Made by a program: the position numbers and the translations under genes. This document shows positions 17,135 to 26,116 of a stretch of DNA of 64,000 nucleotides, piece after piece. Location: NCBI RefSeq assembly GCF_010179735.1, contig NZ_JAAEEH010000002.1:1-64000 (forward strand). The letters run 5' to 3'. The notes under the pieces are model-generated. The model did not search any database and had not been told where the DNA came from. It saw only the letters and a list, made by a program, of their open reading frames with translations. Position 1 is the stretch's first letter, and each line of letters opens with the position of its first letter. The stretch is from Anaerotalea alkaliphila. Lineage in GTDB: Bacteria > Bacillota > Clostridia > Lachnospirales > Vallitaleaceae.

Positions 17135-18418
17135 ATGGTAGCAAAAGAGATGGTGGCGCTGCTGCTGGCTGGTGGCCAGGGAAGCAGGCTGGGCGTTCTT
17201 ACGACAACAATTGCAAAACCGGCGGTTTCTTACGGAGGAAAGTACAGGATCATTGACTTTCCGCTGAGCAACTGCGTCAATTCGGACATCGACACGGTGG
17301 GTGTCTTCACCCAGTACCAACCGTTGGAATTGAACACCCATATCGGCATCGGAAAGCCCTGGGACCTGGACCGGGTGAACGGAGGGGTGACCATCCTGTC
17401 CCCCTATCTGAAGGCCGACGAGGGGGAATGGTTCAAAGGCACCGCCAATGCGGTCTGCCAGAACATCCACTATGTGGACAAGATCAATCCCGAATACGTG
17501 ATCATCCTTTCCGGAGACCACATCTACAAGATGGACTATTCCAGGATGCTGGATTTCCACAAGCAGAACAATGCGGACGCCACGATTTCCGTCCTGAAGG
17601 TGCCCCTGGAGGACGCCAGCCGTTTCGGCATCATGAACGCGGACGAGAACAACAAGATCTATGAATTCGAAGAGAAGCCGAAGAACCCCAAGAGCGACCT
17701 GGCCTCCATGGGCGTCTACATCTTCACCTGGCCGGTGTTGCGGGAATATCTGCTGCGGGACGACAAGAACCCGGATTCCGACAACGACTTCGGAAAGAAC
17801 ATCATCCCCATGATGCTGGGAGAAGGACGTTCCATGTACGCCTATGCCTTCGAGGGGTATTGGAAGGACGTAGGCACCATCCAGGCCTATTGGGAATCCA
17901 ACATGGACCTGATCGAGCGGGTTCCGGAATTCAACCTGTTCGACAGGGACTGGAGGATCTACACCAGCAATCCGGTGAAGCCCGCCCATTACATCGCGCC
18001 CAGCGGAAGCGCCAAGAAATCCATCATTGCGGAGGGCTGCCTGGTCTACGGCACCGTGCGCAACTCCATCCTGTTCCCCGGTGTGGTCGTGGAGGAGGGG
18101 GCCGTCATCCAGGACTCCATCATCATGAGCAACACCAGGATCGGCAGGAATGTGGAAATCTACAAGAGCATCCTGAGTGAGGACGTCCAGGTCGGACACG
18201 AGGCCAAGATCGGCATCGGGGAGGACGTGGTGAATGAGGACAAGCCCCACATCTACGATTCCGGAATCACCGTCATCGGAGACCATGCGGTCATACCGAA
18301 CCATACGGAAATCGGAAAGAACGTGGTCGTGGAACAGTTCGTCACGACCAGCGACTTCACAAGCAAGGTGGTGCCGTCCGGCAAGAGCGTAATCAAAGGA
18401 GGGGTAGAGAATGAATAA
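17135..18418 (+). CDS. glgC: Glucose-1-phosphate adenylyltransferase
   Basis: This 427-residue protein makes ADP-glucose, the donor for glycogen synthesis. N-terminal nucleotidyltransferase motifs are [15 protein letters not shown] and [19 protein letters not shown]. Others are [39 protein letters not shown] (substrate Glu and Lys) and YWKDVGTI. The C-terminal third has left-handed beta-helix hexapeptide repeats. In Firmicutes GlgC works with GlgD, whose gene overlaps by 8 bases. A 240-base leader (16895-17134) precedes the gene; I see no clear promoter or known riboswitch in it. Confidence 0.96.
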   Translation: MVAKEMVALLLAGGQGSRLGVLTTTIAKPAVSYGGKYRIIDFPLSNCVNSDIDTVGVFTQYQPLELNTHIGIGKPWDLDRVNGGVTILSPYLKADEGEWFKGTANAVCQNIHYVDKINPEYVIILSGDHIYKMDYSRMLDFHKQNNADATISVLKVPLEDASRFGIMNADENNKIYEFEEKPKNPKSDLASMGVYIFTWPVLREYLLRDDKNPDSDNDFGKNIIPMMLGEGRSMYAYAFEGYWKDVGTIQAYWESNMDLIERVPEFNLFDRDWRIYTSNPVKPAHYIAPSGSAKKSIIAEGCLVYGTVRNSILFPGVVVEEGAVIQDSIIMSNTRIGRNVEIYKSILSEDVQVGHEAKIGIGEDVVNEDKPHIYDSGITVIGDHAVIPNHTEIGKNVVVEQFVTTSDFTSKVVPSGKSVIKGGVENE

Positions 18419-19532
18419 TGTAATGGGGATCATCGTCACGGGAGGACGGAACGAGCGGATGATGGAACTTTCCAGCAAACGTTCGGTCGCGGCCATTCCC
18501 GTGGGTGGAAAATACAGGGCAATCGACTTCGTGTTGTCCAACATGGTCAATTCCGGCATCAACAAGGTGGGGGTCGTCACCCAGTACAGTTTCCGGTCCC
18601 TGATGGACCATCTGGGATCCGGGAAGGAGTGGGACCTGGACCGCAGGAAAGACGGGCTGTTCCTGTTCCCGCCCTATCTGGCGGGAGACAACACCGGCTG
18701 GTACAAGGGTTCCGCCGACGGGATGTACAACAACATCAGCTTCCTGCGCAGAAGCAACGAGGAGTACGTCCTGATCAGCACAGGCAACTGCGTCTACAAG
18801 ACCCAGTACCATGACCTGCTTGCGTTCCACAAGGAAAAGGACGCCGACATCACCATGATGTACAGGGACTGTTACGACTTCGCGGACGAAGACATGCAGA
18901 ACCTGGGTGTCGTGGAAATCGGGGAAGACGGCAGGGTCCTGGACATCCAGGAGAAGCCCCTTTTCCCCAAGTCCAAAAACGCCAACATGGCAGTATACCT
19001 CCTGAAGAGGACTTTCCTCATCTCCCTTCTGCAGGAGAGCGCGTCCCATGCCCAGTACGACTTCGTGACGGACATCCTGATCAAAAAGCTGGCCGAACTG
19101 AAGGTCTTCGCTTATGAATACAAGGGCTACTGGAAGCCCATGAATTCCATCTCCATGTTCTATGGTTGCAACATGGAGCTGCTGAATCCGGAAATAAGCA
19201 GCGAGCTTTTCTTGAAGGACGGAAGGGTATTCACCAAGGTCAAGGACGAGACGCCCGCCAAGTACAACGAGGAGGCGGAAGTCAACAACGCCCTGATCGC
19301 CGACGGTTGCATCATCGAGGGGACGGTCATCAACAGCGTCCTCTTCAGGGGCGTGGTCGTACGCAAGGGAGCCTTGATCAAGGACAGCATCGTCATGCAG
19401 GACAGCGTCATCGAGGAAGGGGCGAACCTGGAAAGGGTGATCCTGGACAAGGAAGTGCATGTGACCCAAGGCAAGATGCTGAAGGGGGAAGCCACTTATC
19501 CCATGATCGTAAGCAAGAATTCTGTCATATAG
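18411..19532 (+). CDS. glgD: Glucose-1-phosphate adenylyltransferase regulatory subunit
   Basis: This 373-residue GlgC paralog of the GlgD type has [36 protein letters not shown]-like N-terminal sequence, in which the GlgC catalytic motif GGxGxRL is changed (GGRNERM). This fits its accepted role as a non- or weakly catalytic partner that modulates Glg[10 protein letters not shown] and hexapeptide beta-helix repeats follow. The start overlaps the glgC stop, giving coupled translation. No glgA, glgB or glgP is in the window. A strong terminator follows. Confidence 0.95.
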   Translation: MNNVMGIIVTGGRNERMMELSSKRSVAAIPVGGKYRAIDFVLSNMVNSGINKVGVVTQYSFRSLMDHLGSGKEWDLDRRKDGLFLFPPYLAGDNTGWYKGSADGMYNNISFLRRSNEEYVLISTGNCVYKTQYHDLLAFHKEKDADITMMYRDCYDFADEDMQNLGVVEIGEDGRVLDIQEKPLFPKSKNANMAVYLLKRTFLISLLQESASHAQYDFVTDILIKKLAELKVFAYEYKGYWKPMNSISMFYGCNMELLNPEISSELFLKDGRVFTKVKDETPAKYNEEAEVNNALIADGCIIEGTVINSVLFRGVVVRKGALIKDSIVMQDSVIEEGANLERVILDKEVHVTQGKMLKGEATYPMIVSKNSVI

Positions 19533-19543
19533 GACCATGGATG

Positions 19544-19574
19544 AAGCGGAATGTGGATGCATTCCGCTTTTGTT
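19544..19574 (+). terminator. Terminator after glgD
   Basis: AAGCGGAAT / ATTCCGCTT stem (19544-19552 with 19561-19569), an 8-base loop and a T-rich tail. Confidence 0.8.
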
Positions 19575-19614
19575 CACACTTCTCACAAGGATGTGCATAG
19601 AAGAAATCCAAAGG

Positions 19615-19659
19615 TTACCCACAGATATCCGGGGGTTATCAACACAAAACTGTGGAAAA
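19615..19659. promoter_or_regulatory. Cluster of three DnaA-box-like sites
   Basis: TTACCCACA (19615-19623) and TTATCAACA (19636-19644) each differ from TTATCCACA by one base. TGTGGAAAA (19651-19659) is the complement of TTTTCCACA, which matches TTWTNCACA. All three lie in the short gap between glgD and phoH. Confidence 0.4.
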
Positions 19660-19706
19660 CTTGCATGGATTGCTTCAAAAAAGGGCATTTTTAAGGAGGT
19701 TTTGCG

Positions 19707-21086
19707 ATGATAAAGAACTATGTGATCGACACAAACGTCATGGTCCACGACCCATCCTTCATGTACAACTTTTCAGACAACCATGTGGTCATCCCCTTGA
19801 TCTGCCTGGAGGAATTGGACAACCTGAAGCGGAAGGAAGGCCTGGTGGGCTTCAGCGCACGGAAAGTGGCCAAGGAACTGAAGAGGGTCATGGAAACCGG
19901 GGACATCTGCGAGGGCATCCCGTTGGACAACGGAGGAACCCTCCGGGTGGAGCAGAATTTCCTGGACACCAGCGTACTGCCCAACGGGGCAGACGTCCAC
20001 AAGACGGATTCCCGGATCATCGCCGTCGTGAAGAACATGCAGGCGGCCTTCCCGGACATCCCCACCATCCTGGTCACCAAGGACCTGTACATGAACATCA
20101 AGGCCAGCAGCCTGGGGATCACCGTACAGGACTACAAGAACGACCAGATAGAAAACGAGGCCATCTACAAGGGGTACAGGGAAGAGGAGATGAGCTCCGA
20201 GGAGATGAACGCCATTTTCGAGGACGGACTGCCCTTGCCCGAGAGCGTGGAGGGTACGGTCTATCCCAACGAGTTCTTCCACATCAAGAGCACGGACCGG
20301 GTGGGCCACGAGGTGCTGGCCAGATACGACGGCAAGAGAATCGTGCCCCTGCGCCACGCCAACGATGTGGCCTGGGGCCTGACCCCCTTGAACCGGGAGC
20401 AGAAGATGGCCTTCGAGCTCCTGATGAATCCGGACATCCACTTCTGCACCATCATCGGCGGGGCCGGCTCCGGCAAGACCATCCTGGCCACCGCCACCGC
20501 CCTGGAGAACGTCATCGAGAGCAACCAGTACAGGAAGATCGTGTTCGTGCGCCCGGTGGTGGCCGCGGGCAATGACATCGGATACCTGCCCGGCGACGAG
20601 AGGGAGAAGCTGCGGCCCTGGATGGGCAGCTTCTACGACGCCATCGAGAACCTGACGGACCTGAAGGAAAGCAACCGGGAGGCCTACAAGGACACGGTGG
20701 TCAAGGACCGGAGGAATTTCGGGAAGCCGGCCTTTACGGTGGAAGATTTTATTGAACAATACCGCCAAAGGGGTATAATAGAGACAAAGACCTTCACCTA
20801 TATGCGGGGCAGGACCTTCACCAACTCCCTGATCATCGTGGACGAGGCCCAGGAGATGACCCCCCATATCGCCAAACTGATGCTGACCCGGGCAGGCCAG
20901 GAGTCCAAGTTCGTGTTCCTGGGGGACCCGAGCGACAACCAGATCGACAACCATTATGTGGATGCCAAGTCCAACGGCTTGATCTACACGGTGGAAAAGA
21001 TGAAACCTTTCGACATCACCGGTCATGTGACCTTGAAGCGGGTGGAAAGAAGCCCCCTGGCGGAAATCGCCGAAAGGAGCATGTAG
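19707..21086 (+). CDS. PIN domain-PhoH family ATPase (PhoH2/YlaK-like)
   Basis: This 459-residue protein has an N-terminal PIN nuclease domain (about residues 1-150, with VIDTNVMVHDP and the later acidic TDSRII and VTKDLYMNIKA segments) and a C-terminal PhoH ATPase. Walker A is GGAGSGKTILA near residue 250, Walker B is LIIVDEAQEMTP, and FLGDPSDNQID is also present. PIN-PhoH proteins are RNA helicase-nucleases, described as part of a mycobacterial toxin-antitoxin-like system, and are widespread and unpaired in Firmicutes. aaggagg precedes the ATG. The next gene, a coiled-coil protein, starts 34 bases downstream and is probably co-transcribed. Confidence 0.93.
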   Translation: MIKNYVIDTNVMVHDPSFMYNFSDNHVVIPLICLEELDNLKRKEGLVGFSARKVAKELKRVMETGDICEGIPLDNGGTLRVEQNFLDTSVLPNGADVHKTDSRIIAVVKNMQAAFPDIPTILVTKDLYMNIKASSLGITVQDYKNDQIENEAIYKGYREEEMSSEEMNAIFEDGLPLPESVEGTVYPNEFFHIKSTDRVGHEVLARYDGKRIVPLRHANDVAWGLTPLNREQKMAFELLMNPDIHFCTIIGGAGSGKTILATATALENVIESNQYRKIVFVRPVVAAGNDIGYLPGDEREKLRPWMGSFYDAIENLTDLKESNREAYKDTVVKDRRNFGKPAFTVEDFIEQYRQRGIIETKTFTYMRGRTFTNSLIIVDEAQEMTPHIAKLMLTRAGQESKFVFLGDPSDNQIDNHYVDAKSNGLIYTVEKMKPFDITGHVTLKRVERSPLAEIAERSM

Positions 21087-21120
21087 TCCGGAAAGGAAGA
21101 CGATCCATGGAGGTGTGCAC

Positions 21121-22059
21121 ATGCGAGCATTGAATGCAAGACTGAATGAACTGAACCAAAAGCGCCATGAAAGGGACGTGCTCTCCAAGAGGCTGGAGCA
21201 GCTGGGAAGGCAGAAGCTTCTCCTGGCCATGCGGCTGGAGGCCCTCCAGAACGAGCTGAAGGAAGAGAAGAGCAATCTGGAGACCCTGGAAAAGGTAACC
21301 TTTTCCTCCGTCGTCAACGCCCTGCTTTCCGGCAAGGTGGAGAAGCTGGAAGCGGAAAAGGAGAAGGTGTACAAGGACCAGCTGAAGTACGAGCAGACCA
21401 AGGACGAGTACAACCAGCTGCTCCGGGAACTGGACTACCTTTCGGGCAAATTGCGGGAGTACGATGCGGTGGAGCAGTCCTACCTTCATGTGGTCGCGGA
21501 TGTGGAAAAGCAGATTTTGAAATACAAGCCTTCGGAGGCCGCGTCCCTGCGGGTGATCCTGGGGGAGAAGGAGTCCCACGAGAAGGAGATCCGGCAGTGC
21601 CAGGAAGCCATCAACCTGGCCACCGAGGTCCTGAGCGAGCTGAACATGACCCGGAAGAACCTGGAGAAGGCAAAGCTTTGGGGGGACTACGACGTGTCCG
21701 GCGGGGGGACCGTGGCCACCATCCAGAAGTACGCCTACCTGGACGAGGCCCAGGAGCAACTCCACAAGATCCAGTGGATGCTCAGGAAATACCACAATGA
21801 GCTGGAGGGCCTTTGGATGAAGCGGATCGTGGACATGGAGGTCGGAAGCTTCCTGGAGGTGGCCGACGACTGGATCGAAGGCGTGTTCGAAGACCGTTCC
21901 ATCCCCAACGCCGTGCAGAAGCTCCTGGACAGCCTGGACAAGCTGATCGCCAAGGTGCTGGAGGTGGACGAGGCCATGCGCAAGACGTCGGGTGAGGCCA
22001 GGGAGAAGCTGGAAATGGTGGACGGAAAGCTGGAGACCTTCCTGACCGACAACTTCTAG
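21121..22059 (+). CDS. Coiled-coil protein of unknown function, linked to phoH
   Basis: This 312-residue protein is almost entirely heptad-patterned. Two long coiled-coil stretches (about residues 1-100 and 115-190) are separated by a short hydrophobic-tolerant break (KVTFSSVVNALLSGKVEKLE). A glycine-rich insertion (GDYDVSGGGTVATIQKYAY) at about residue 190 precedes a C-terminal helical bundle. There is no signal peptide, membrane helix or catalytic motif. I do not recognise the family; the overall look is like PspA/ESCRT-III or SMC-like accessory proteins, but that is only an impression. ATG 21121 sits 6 bases after a GGAGGT ribosome-binding site. The short gap to phoH suggests a shared role, perhaps in RNA or stress metabolism. 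Confidence 0.75.
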   Translation: MRALNARLNELNQKRHERDVLSKRLEQLGRQKLLLAMRLEALQNELKEEKSNLETLEKVTFSSVVNALLSGKVEKLEAEKEKVYKDQLKYEQTKDEYNQLLRELDYLSGKLREYDAVEQSYLHVVADVEKQILKYKPSEAASLRVILGEKESHEKEIRQCQEAINLATEVLSELNMTRKNLEKAKLWGDYDVSGGGTVATIQKYAYLDEAQEQLHKIQWMLRKYHNELEGLWMKRIVDMEVGSFLEVADDWIEGVFEDRSIPNAVQKLLDSLDKLIAKVLEVDEAMRKTSGEAREKLEMVDGKLETFLTDNF

Positions 22060-22084
22060 GCCGGAGGCGGGGGGAATTCCCTGA

Positions 22085-22114
22085 TTGCCAGGTGGAGAGG
22101 GTATCTGTTATAAT
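22085..22114 (+). promoter_or_regulatory. Predicted mtnN promoter
   Basis: TTGCCA (22085-22090), an 18-bp spacer and TATAAT (22109-22114). Confidence 0.6.
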
Positions 22115-22177
22115 GGAGGCAATCATCAATGGTACATCAAACAGAAACCATCAGGCATTCGGTCAAGGAGGTCACAT

Positions 22178-22876
22178 ATGAAGCTAATCGGAATCATCGG
22201 CGCCATGCAGGAAGAGGTCATGGGACTGCAGGACGTGATGGAAATAAAGGAAACACGCAGCATCGCATCCCTGGATTTTTATCAGGGAACGCTCTTCGGC
22301 CATGAGGTCGTGCTGGTCAAAGGCGGCGTGGGCAAAGTGAACGCGGCGGTCTGCACCCAGATCCTCATCGACTGCTTCTATGTGGAAGCCATCATCAACA
22401 CGGGAGTGGCCGGCGCCTTGAACGGCAAGCTGGAAATCGGGGATGTGGTGATCTCCAAGGATACGCTGCAGCATGATGTGGATGCCACCGGATTCGGCTA
22501 CGCCCTAGGGGAAATCCCCCGGATGGAGACCAGCATCTTCCCTGCGGACGAGCACCTGGTCAAGATCGCCCTCCAGGCGGCGGACAGGCTTCCGGTGCGC
22601 ACCAGCGTCTATGTGGAGAGGATCGTCAGCGGCGACCAGTTCATTTCCGATCCGGTCAAGAAGGAGATGCTGGAACAGACCTTCCAGGGCTTCTGCACCG
22701 AGATGGAAGGGGCCGCAGTGGCCCAGGTGTGCCATCTGAACAAGATCCCTTTCGTGATCCTCCGTTCCATTTCCGACAAGGCGGACGACACGGCGGAAAC
22801 CAATTTCAACGAATTCATCGCCATGGCGGTGGCCAATTCCTCAAAAATCCTGGAAAGGATGCTGGAGCTGTTGTAA
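22178..22876 (+). CDS. mtnN: 5'-methylthioadenosine/S-adenosylhomocysteine nucleosidase
   Basis: This 232-residue protein has the usual MTAN size. It cleaves MTA and SAH to adenine and the thioribose product in methionine salvage and the activated methyl cycle. Motifs are GIIGAMQEEVMGL (catalytic Glu), KGGVGKVNAAV, NTGVAGALN, GDQFISD, CTEMEGAAVAQVC (ribose-binding Met-Glu) and RSISDKADD with the catalytic Asp. ATG 22178 follows aaggaggtcac. A 49-codon gene starts on the next base after its stop, probably translated by reinitiation. Confidence 0.96.
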   Translation: MKLIGIIGAMQEEVMGLQDVMEIKETRSIASLDFYQGTLFGHEVVLVKGGVGKVNAAVCTQILIDCFYVEAIINTGVAGALNGKLEIGDVVISKDTLQHDVDATGFGYALGEIPRMETSIFPADEHLVKIALQAADRLPVRTSVYVERIVSGDQFISDPVKKEMLEQTFQGFCTEMEGAAVAQVCHLNKIPFVILRSISDKADDTAETNFNEFIAMAVANSSKILERMLELL

Positions 22877-23026
22877 ATGGGAAATTTCAGGAAGCGTTAT
22901 AGGAAGCTGCGGAAAGGGGTCCGTCTGACCCGGAAGGTCTACAAGGGCTTTCTGGCCTTGGTGGGCATCGCCACCTTCGGATTGTCCCTGTTCCTGATGA
23001 TCGATGACATCACCCACACCCGTTAG
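22877..23026 (+). CDS. Small basic single-span membrane protein (49 aa)
   Basis: This small gene starts on the base directly after the mtnN stop. The product begins with a very basic segment (MGNFRKRYRKLRKGVRLTRK) and continues with one hydrophobic helix (GFLALVGIATFGLSLFLMI) and a short acidic tail (DDITHTR). It resembles other small positive-inside membrane peptides but belongs to no family I can name. The last six codons and the stop codon lie inside a perfect 18-bp hairpin, with the TAG starting in the loop, so coding and termination signals are merged. It has no separate ribosome-binding site, so translation would depend on mtnN. Confidence 0.6.
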   Translation: MGNFRKRYRKLRKGVRLTRKVYKGFLALVGIATFGLSLFLMIDDITHTR

Positions 23027-23043
23027 GGTGTGGGTGATGTCAT
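23004..23043 (+). terminator. Hairpin overlapping the end of the 49-aa gene
   Basis: A perfect 18-bp stem (23004-23021 with 23026-23043) has a GTTA loop. The TAG stop of the small gene spans 23024-23026. Only a weak TTGC tail follows, so termination efficiency is uncertain. Confidence 0.7.
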
Positions 23044-23232
23044 TTGCAGGAAGGGCGCCCCGTACAAAAGAAAAAGCACCGTTGCATGCGCAAGGTGCTA
23101 TTGTAAAGGATGAGGGGGAGAGTATTAATATGTAAGAGGTAATTGTTCTTACCCGGTTATACTATCGCAATAATGTGTATAGAAAATGTAAATTACATGA
23201 ACATTGTGTGAACAAATGGAAGGATCGGGCAT

Positions 23233-23694
23233 ATGACGGAAGAGGATTACATGCGGGAGGCCTTGGAGGAGGCCATGAAGGCCTATGCCCTGGAGGAGGT
23301 CCCCATCGGTGCGGTGGTGGTCCACGAGGGAAAGGTCATCGGGAGGGGCTACAACCGGAGGAACACGGACAAGAGCACCCTGGCCCACGCCGAGCTGACC
23401 GCCATCATGGAGGCCTCGGCGGCGCTGGGGGACTGGCGCCTGGAAGGGTGCACCATGGTGGTCACCCTGGAGCCCTGCCCCATGTGCGCGGGGGCCATCG
23501 TCCAGGCCCGGATGGACAAGGTGGTGGTGGGGGCCCCCAACCACAAGGCGGGAAGCGGGGGCACCCTCATGGACATCCTCCGTTTTCCCGGATTCAACCA
23601 CCAGGTGGAGGTCCGGGAAGGGGTGCTGCTGGAGGAGTGCCGGGAGCTGCTGCAGCGGTTCTTCCGGGAGTTGCGGGAGCGGAAAAAGGCTTGA
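23233..23694 (+). CDS. tadA: tRNA-specific adenosine deaminase
   Basis: This 153-residue zinc deaminase has HAE (His52, Glu54) and PCPMC (Cys82 and Cys85), the zinc and catalytic residues of the cytidine deaminase superfamily. The C-terminal FFRELRERKK helix is typical of TadA. It converts A34 to inosine in tRNA-Arg(ACG). ggaagga precedes the ATG. tadA followed by the SRP RNA and dnaX is a familiar Firmicute gene order. The upstream gap (23044-23232) shows no clear feature. The -35 box of the SRP RNA promoter overlaps its stop codon. Confidence 0.96.
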   Translation: MTEEDYMREALEEAMKAYALEEVPIGAVVVHEGKVIGRGYNRRNTDKSTLAHAELTAIMEASAALGDWRLEGCTMVVTLEPCPMCAGAIVQARMDKVVVGAPNHKAGSGGTLMDILRFPGFNHQVEVREGVLLEECRELLQRFFRELRERKKA

Positions 23695-23719
23695 CATCCG
23701 CTGCCAAATGGACTATACT
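23691..23719 (+). promoter_or_regulatory. Promoter of the SRP RNA gene
   Basis: TTGACA (23691-23696, overlapping the tadA stop), a 17-bp spacer and TATACT (23714-23719). Confidence 0.85.
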
Positions 23720-23751
23720 TGACCTTGCTTTATAAGTTGGGTTTTAAAGTT

Positions 23752-24014
23752 TCCGTGCAGCCGGGGAGTCAGCGGTGCCCTGTACCTGCAATCCGCTACA
23801 GCAGGGGTGATGCCAATCCGAGGCTTGCATCTTGCAAGGCTGGCTTTGATAAGTGGCAATGACGACCGGGTCTTGCGCAACAGGACTCCATGAACCGTGT
23901 CAGGACCGGAAGGTAGCAGCACTAAGTGGAACCCCCTGTGTGCCGCAAGGGCGCCTGGTCTGAGTCAACTGTCAGGGTAACGCTTGTGAATGCCTGTCGA
24001 AGTGCGGCGCACGG
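23752..24014 (+). ncRNA. ffs: Signal recognition particle RNA, long Gram-positive type
   Basis: This RNA of about 263 nt carries the hallmark blocks of Bacillus/Clostridium scRNA: GCCGGGGAG and GGTGCCCTGTACCTGCAATC in the Alu domain, TGCGCAACAGGACTCCATGAA, CAGGACCGGAAGGTAGCAGC (the GGAA-type loop and Ffh-binding S domain) and CCTGTGTGCCGC. The 5' GTGC and 3' GCAC ends pair. The long form with an Alu domain is found in Firmicutes and not in E. coli. It pairs with Ffh to target proteins to the membrane. End positions are estimated from pairing and may be off by a few bases. Confidence 0.95.
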
Positions 24015-24048
24015 ATTTAAAATTATAGAAACCATTGAAACGAAACCA

Positions 24049-24095
24049 GGACTATTGATGGGACGGACAACCGTTCCGTGCGTAGTCCTTTTTTT
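24049..24095 (+). terminator. Terminator of the SRP RNA
   Basis: The outer stem GGACTA/TAGTCC and inner stem GGGACGG/CCGTTCC with an ACAA loop are followed by seven T residues (24089-24095). The dnaX ribosome-binding site starts 3 bases later. Confidence 0.85.
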
Positions 24096-24111
24096 GCAAG
24101 GAGGGATTCCT

Positions 24112-25731
24112 GTGTCTTATACCGCCCTATATCGGAAATGGCGCCCCGTGGACTTCCACCAGGTGGTGGGCCAGGACCCCATCGTCCGCACCCTGTCCAA
24201 CCAGATCAAGGCAAGCCGCATCGGCCACGCCTACCTTTTTTGCGGAACCCGGGGTACGGGGAAGACCACCCTGGCCAAGATCTTCGCCAGGGCGATCAAC
24301 TGCCAGGCGCCGGTGGAAGGGAACCCCTGCAACCGGTGCCCGGTCTGCAGGAACCTGCTGGACGGGAAGAGCATGAACGTCATCGAGATGGATGCGGCCT
24401 CCAACAACGGGGTGGACAACATCCGGGAGATCCGGGAGGACGTCCGCTACACACCCACGGAAGGGAAGTACAAGGTCTACATCATCGACGAGGTGCACAT
24501 GCTTTCCACGGGGGCCTTCAACGCGTTGCTGAAGACCCTGGAGGAGCCGCCGCCCCATGTGGTCTTCATCCTGGCCACCACGGACCCCCACAAGATCCCG
24601 CCCACCATCCTGTCCCGTTGCCAGCGCTACGACCTGCGGCGGATCCCCATGGAGGTCATCGCCCATACCCTGGCCGGCTACATGGTGGAGGAGGGGATCG
24701 GGCAGGAGGAGAAGGCCATCCGTTACGTGGCCCGGGTGGCGGACGGCTCCATGCGGGACGCCCTGAGCATCCTGGACCAGTGCATCGCCTTCTACATCGG
24801 GGAAAGCATCACCTTCGAGAAGGTCCTGGAGGTGCTGGGGGCGGTGGACAGCACCGTTTTCATGGAGCTGGTGGAAAGCATCCACCAACAGGACGCCAGA
24901 GCGGCCCTGGACCTTCTGGACCGGGTGGTCATGCAGGGGCGGGACCTGGTCCAGTTCCTGGTGGACCTGCTTACCCACCTGCGGAACATGCTGGTGGTCA
25001 AGAACATGCCCCAGGCCCAGGAGGCCCTGGACCTGTCGGCGGAAAGCCAGGAGGCCATCCGCCAGGCCGTGGGGGACTACAGGGACGAGGAGATCATGCA
25101 TCTGGTCCAAGCCTTTTCCGACCTTGAGGGGAAGGTGAAGGGGGCCGCCGCCAAGCGGGTCCTCATCGAGATCGAGGTCCTCCGGCTCTGCCGGAAGACC
25201 ATGGACAGCACCCCCCAGGGTCTACTGGACCGGATCGGGGACCTGGAGAAGAGGATGGCCGAAGGGGTGCCCCAGGCCCCCCCCCCGGTCCGGGCGCCCA
25301 AGGAGCCCAAGGAAGGGAAGGCCCCAGTCAAGAAGGAGCGGACCGTCCTTCCGGAAGCCTATCCGGAGGACATCCGGGCCGCCATCAGCCACTGGGGTGC
25401 CCTGGTGGACCGGACCGAGGCGTTCCTGAAGGCGGCCCTGCGCCAGGCCACCCCCCTGTATCTGGAGGGGGACCAGAACCAGGAGGCCCCGGTCCTGACA
25501 GTGCTGGTGGAGAACGAGACCCAAAAAAACATATTGTCACAGGAAGAATATTTGGGTACAATGATAAGGATCTTGGAGGAGCTGCACAAGAAGCGGTTCC
25601 AGGTGGCGGTGGTGGACGAGAAGGACTATATGGCCAGATCCTCCAGCCACAGCAGGGATACCTTGGAGGAAGCGAAAAGCGTGTTCGAGGAGCTCTCGTC
25701 CAAAATAAATTTTACCATCGAAGTGAAATGA
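24112..25731 (+). CDS. dnaX: DNA polymerase III subunits gamma and tau
   Basis: This 539-residue clamp-loader ATPase starts at GTG 24112 ([12 protein letters not shown], the standard DnaX N-terminus), 6 bases after caaggaggg. Walker A is [12 protein letters not shown], the zinc module is [10 protein letters not shown], Walker B/DEAH-like is IIDEVHML, sensor 1 lies in [11 protein letters not shown], and the SRC box is ILSRCQR. The C-terminal third is tau-like with a Pro/Lys-rich linker ([14 protein letters not shown]). A slippery A-run or T-run for a gamma frameshift is not evident. It forms an operon with ybaB and recR. Transcription probably reads through the SRP terminator or uses a nearby promoter. 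Confidence 0.97.
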   Translation: MSYTALYRKWRPVDFHQVVGQDPIVRTLSNQIKASRIGHAYLFCGTRGTGKTTLAKIFARAINCQAPVEGNPCNRCPVCRNLLDGKSMNVIEMDAASNNGVDNIREIREDVRYTPTEGKYKVYIIDEVHMLSTGAFNALLKTLEEPPPHVVFILATTDPHKIPPTILSRCQRYDLRRIPMEVIAHTLAGYMVEEGIGQEEKAIRYVARVADGSMRDALSILDQCIAFYIGESITFEKVLEVLGAVDSTVFMELVESIHQQDARAALDLLDRVVMQGRDLVQFLVDLLTHLRNMLVVKNMPQAQEALDLSAESQEAIRQAVGDYRDEEIMHLVQAFSDLEGKVKGAAAKRVLIEIEVLRLCRKTMDSTPQGLLDRIGDLEKRMAEGVPQAPPPVRAPKEPKEGKAPVKKERTVLPEAYPEDIRAAISHWGALVDRTEAFLKAALRQATPLYLEGDQNQEAPVLTVLVENETQKNILSQEEYLGTMIRILEELHKKRFQVAVVDEKDYMARSSSHSRDTLEEAKSVFEELSSKINFTIEVK

Positions 25732-25765
25732 CACGGAGAGGAAATGGACCGGAAAGGAGAACGAC

Positions 25766-26113
25766 ATGGCAAAAAAAGGCGGTTTTGGGGGCGGAATGCC
25801 CGGCAACATGAACAACCTGATGAAGCAGGCCCAGAAGATGCAGCAGCAGATGCAGGAGATGCAGGAGAACCTGGATGACCTGACCTTCGAATCCACCGCG
25901 GGAGGCGGGGTGGTCAAGGCCGTGGTGAACGGCAAGAAGATGCTCAAGTCCATTGAGATCAAGCCGGAGGCTGTGGACCCGGACGATGTGGAGACGCTGG
26001 AGGACCTGATCGTGGCTGCCGTGAACGGCGCCGTGAAGGCCGCGGAGGACGCGGTCAACAGCCAGATGTCCAAATTCACCGGCGGGATGAACCTGCCCGG
26101 AGGCCTGTTCTAG
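25766..26113 (+). CDS. YbaB/EbfC nucleoid-associated protein
   Basis: This 115-residue protein of the YbaB/EbfC family (PF02575) has a flexible Gly/Met-rich N-terminus ([28 protein letters not shown]), then [20 protein letters not shown] and the C-terminal helix [16 protein letters not shown]. It forms dimers that bind DNA and is nearly always encoded between dnaX and recR, as here. aaaggag precedes the ATG. It lies 34 bases after dnaX and 3 bases before recR. Confidence 0.96.
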   Translation: MAKKGGFGGGMPGNMNNLMKQAQKMQQQMQEMQENLDDLTFESTAGGGVVKAVVNGKKMLKSIEIKPEAVDPDDVETLEDLIVAAVNGAVKAAEDAVNSQMSKFTGGMNLPGGLF

Positions 26114-26116
26114 TCC

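Noticed and set aside
19615-19659. Replication origin
   Set aside because: Only three near-consensus boxes are present, with no AT-rich unwinding region and no dnaA or dnaN nearby.
23926-24111. N-terminal extension of dnaX into the SRP RNA gene
   Set aside because: The extension would translate the 3' end of the SRP RNA and its terminator. DnaX homology starts exactly at GTG 24112 with a proper ribosome-binding site.
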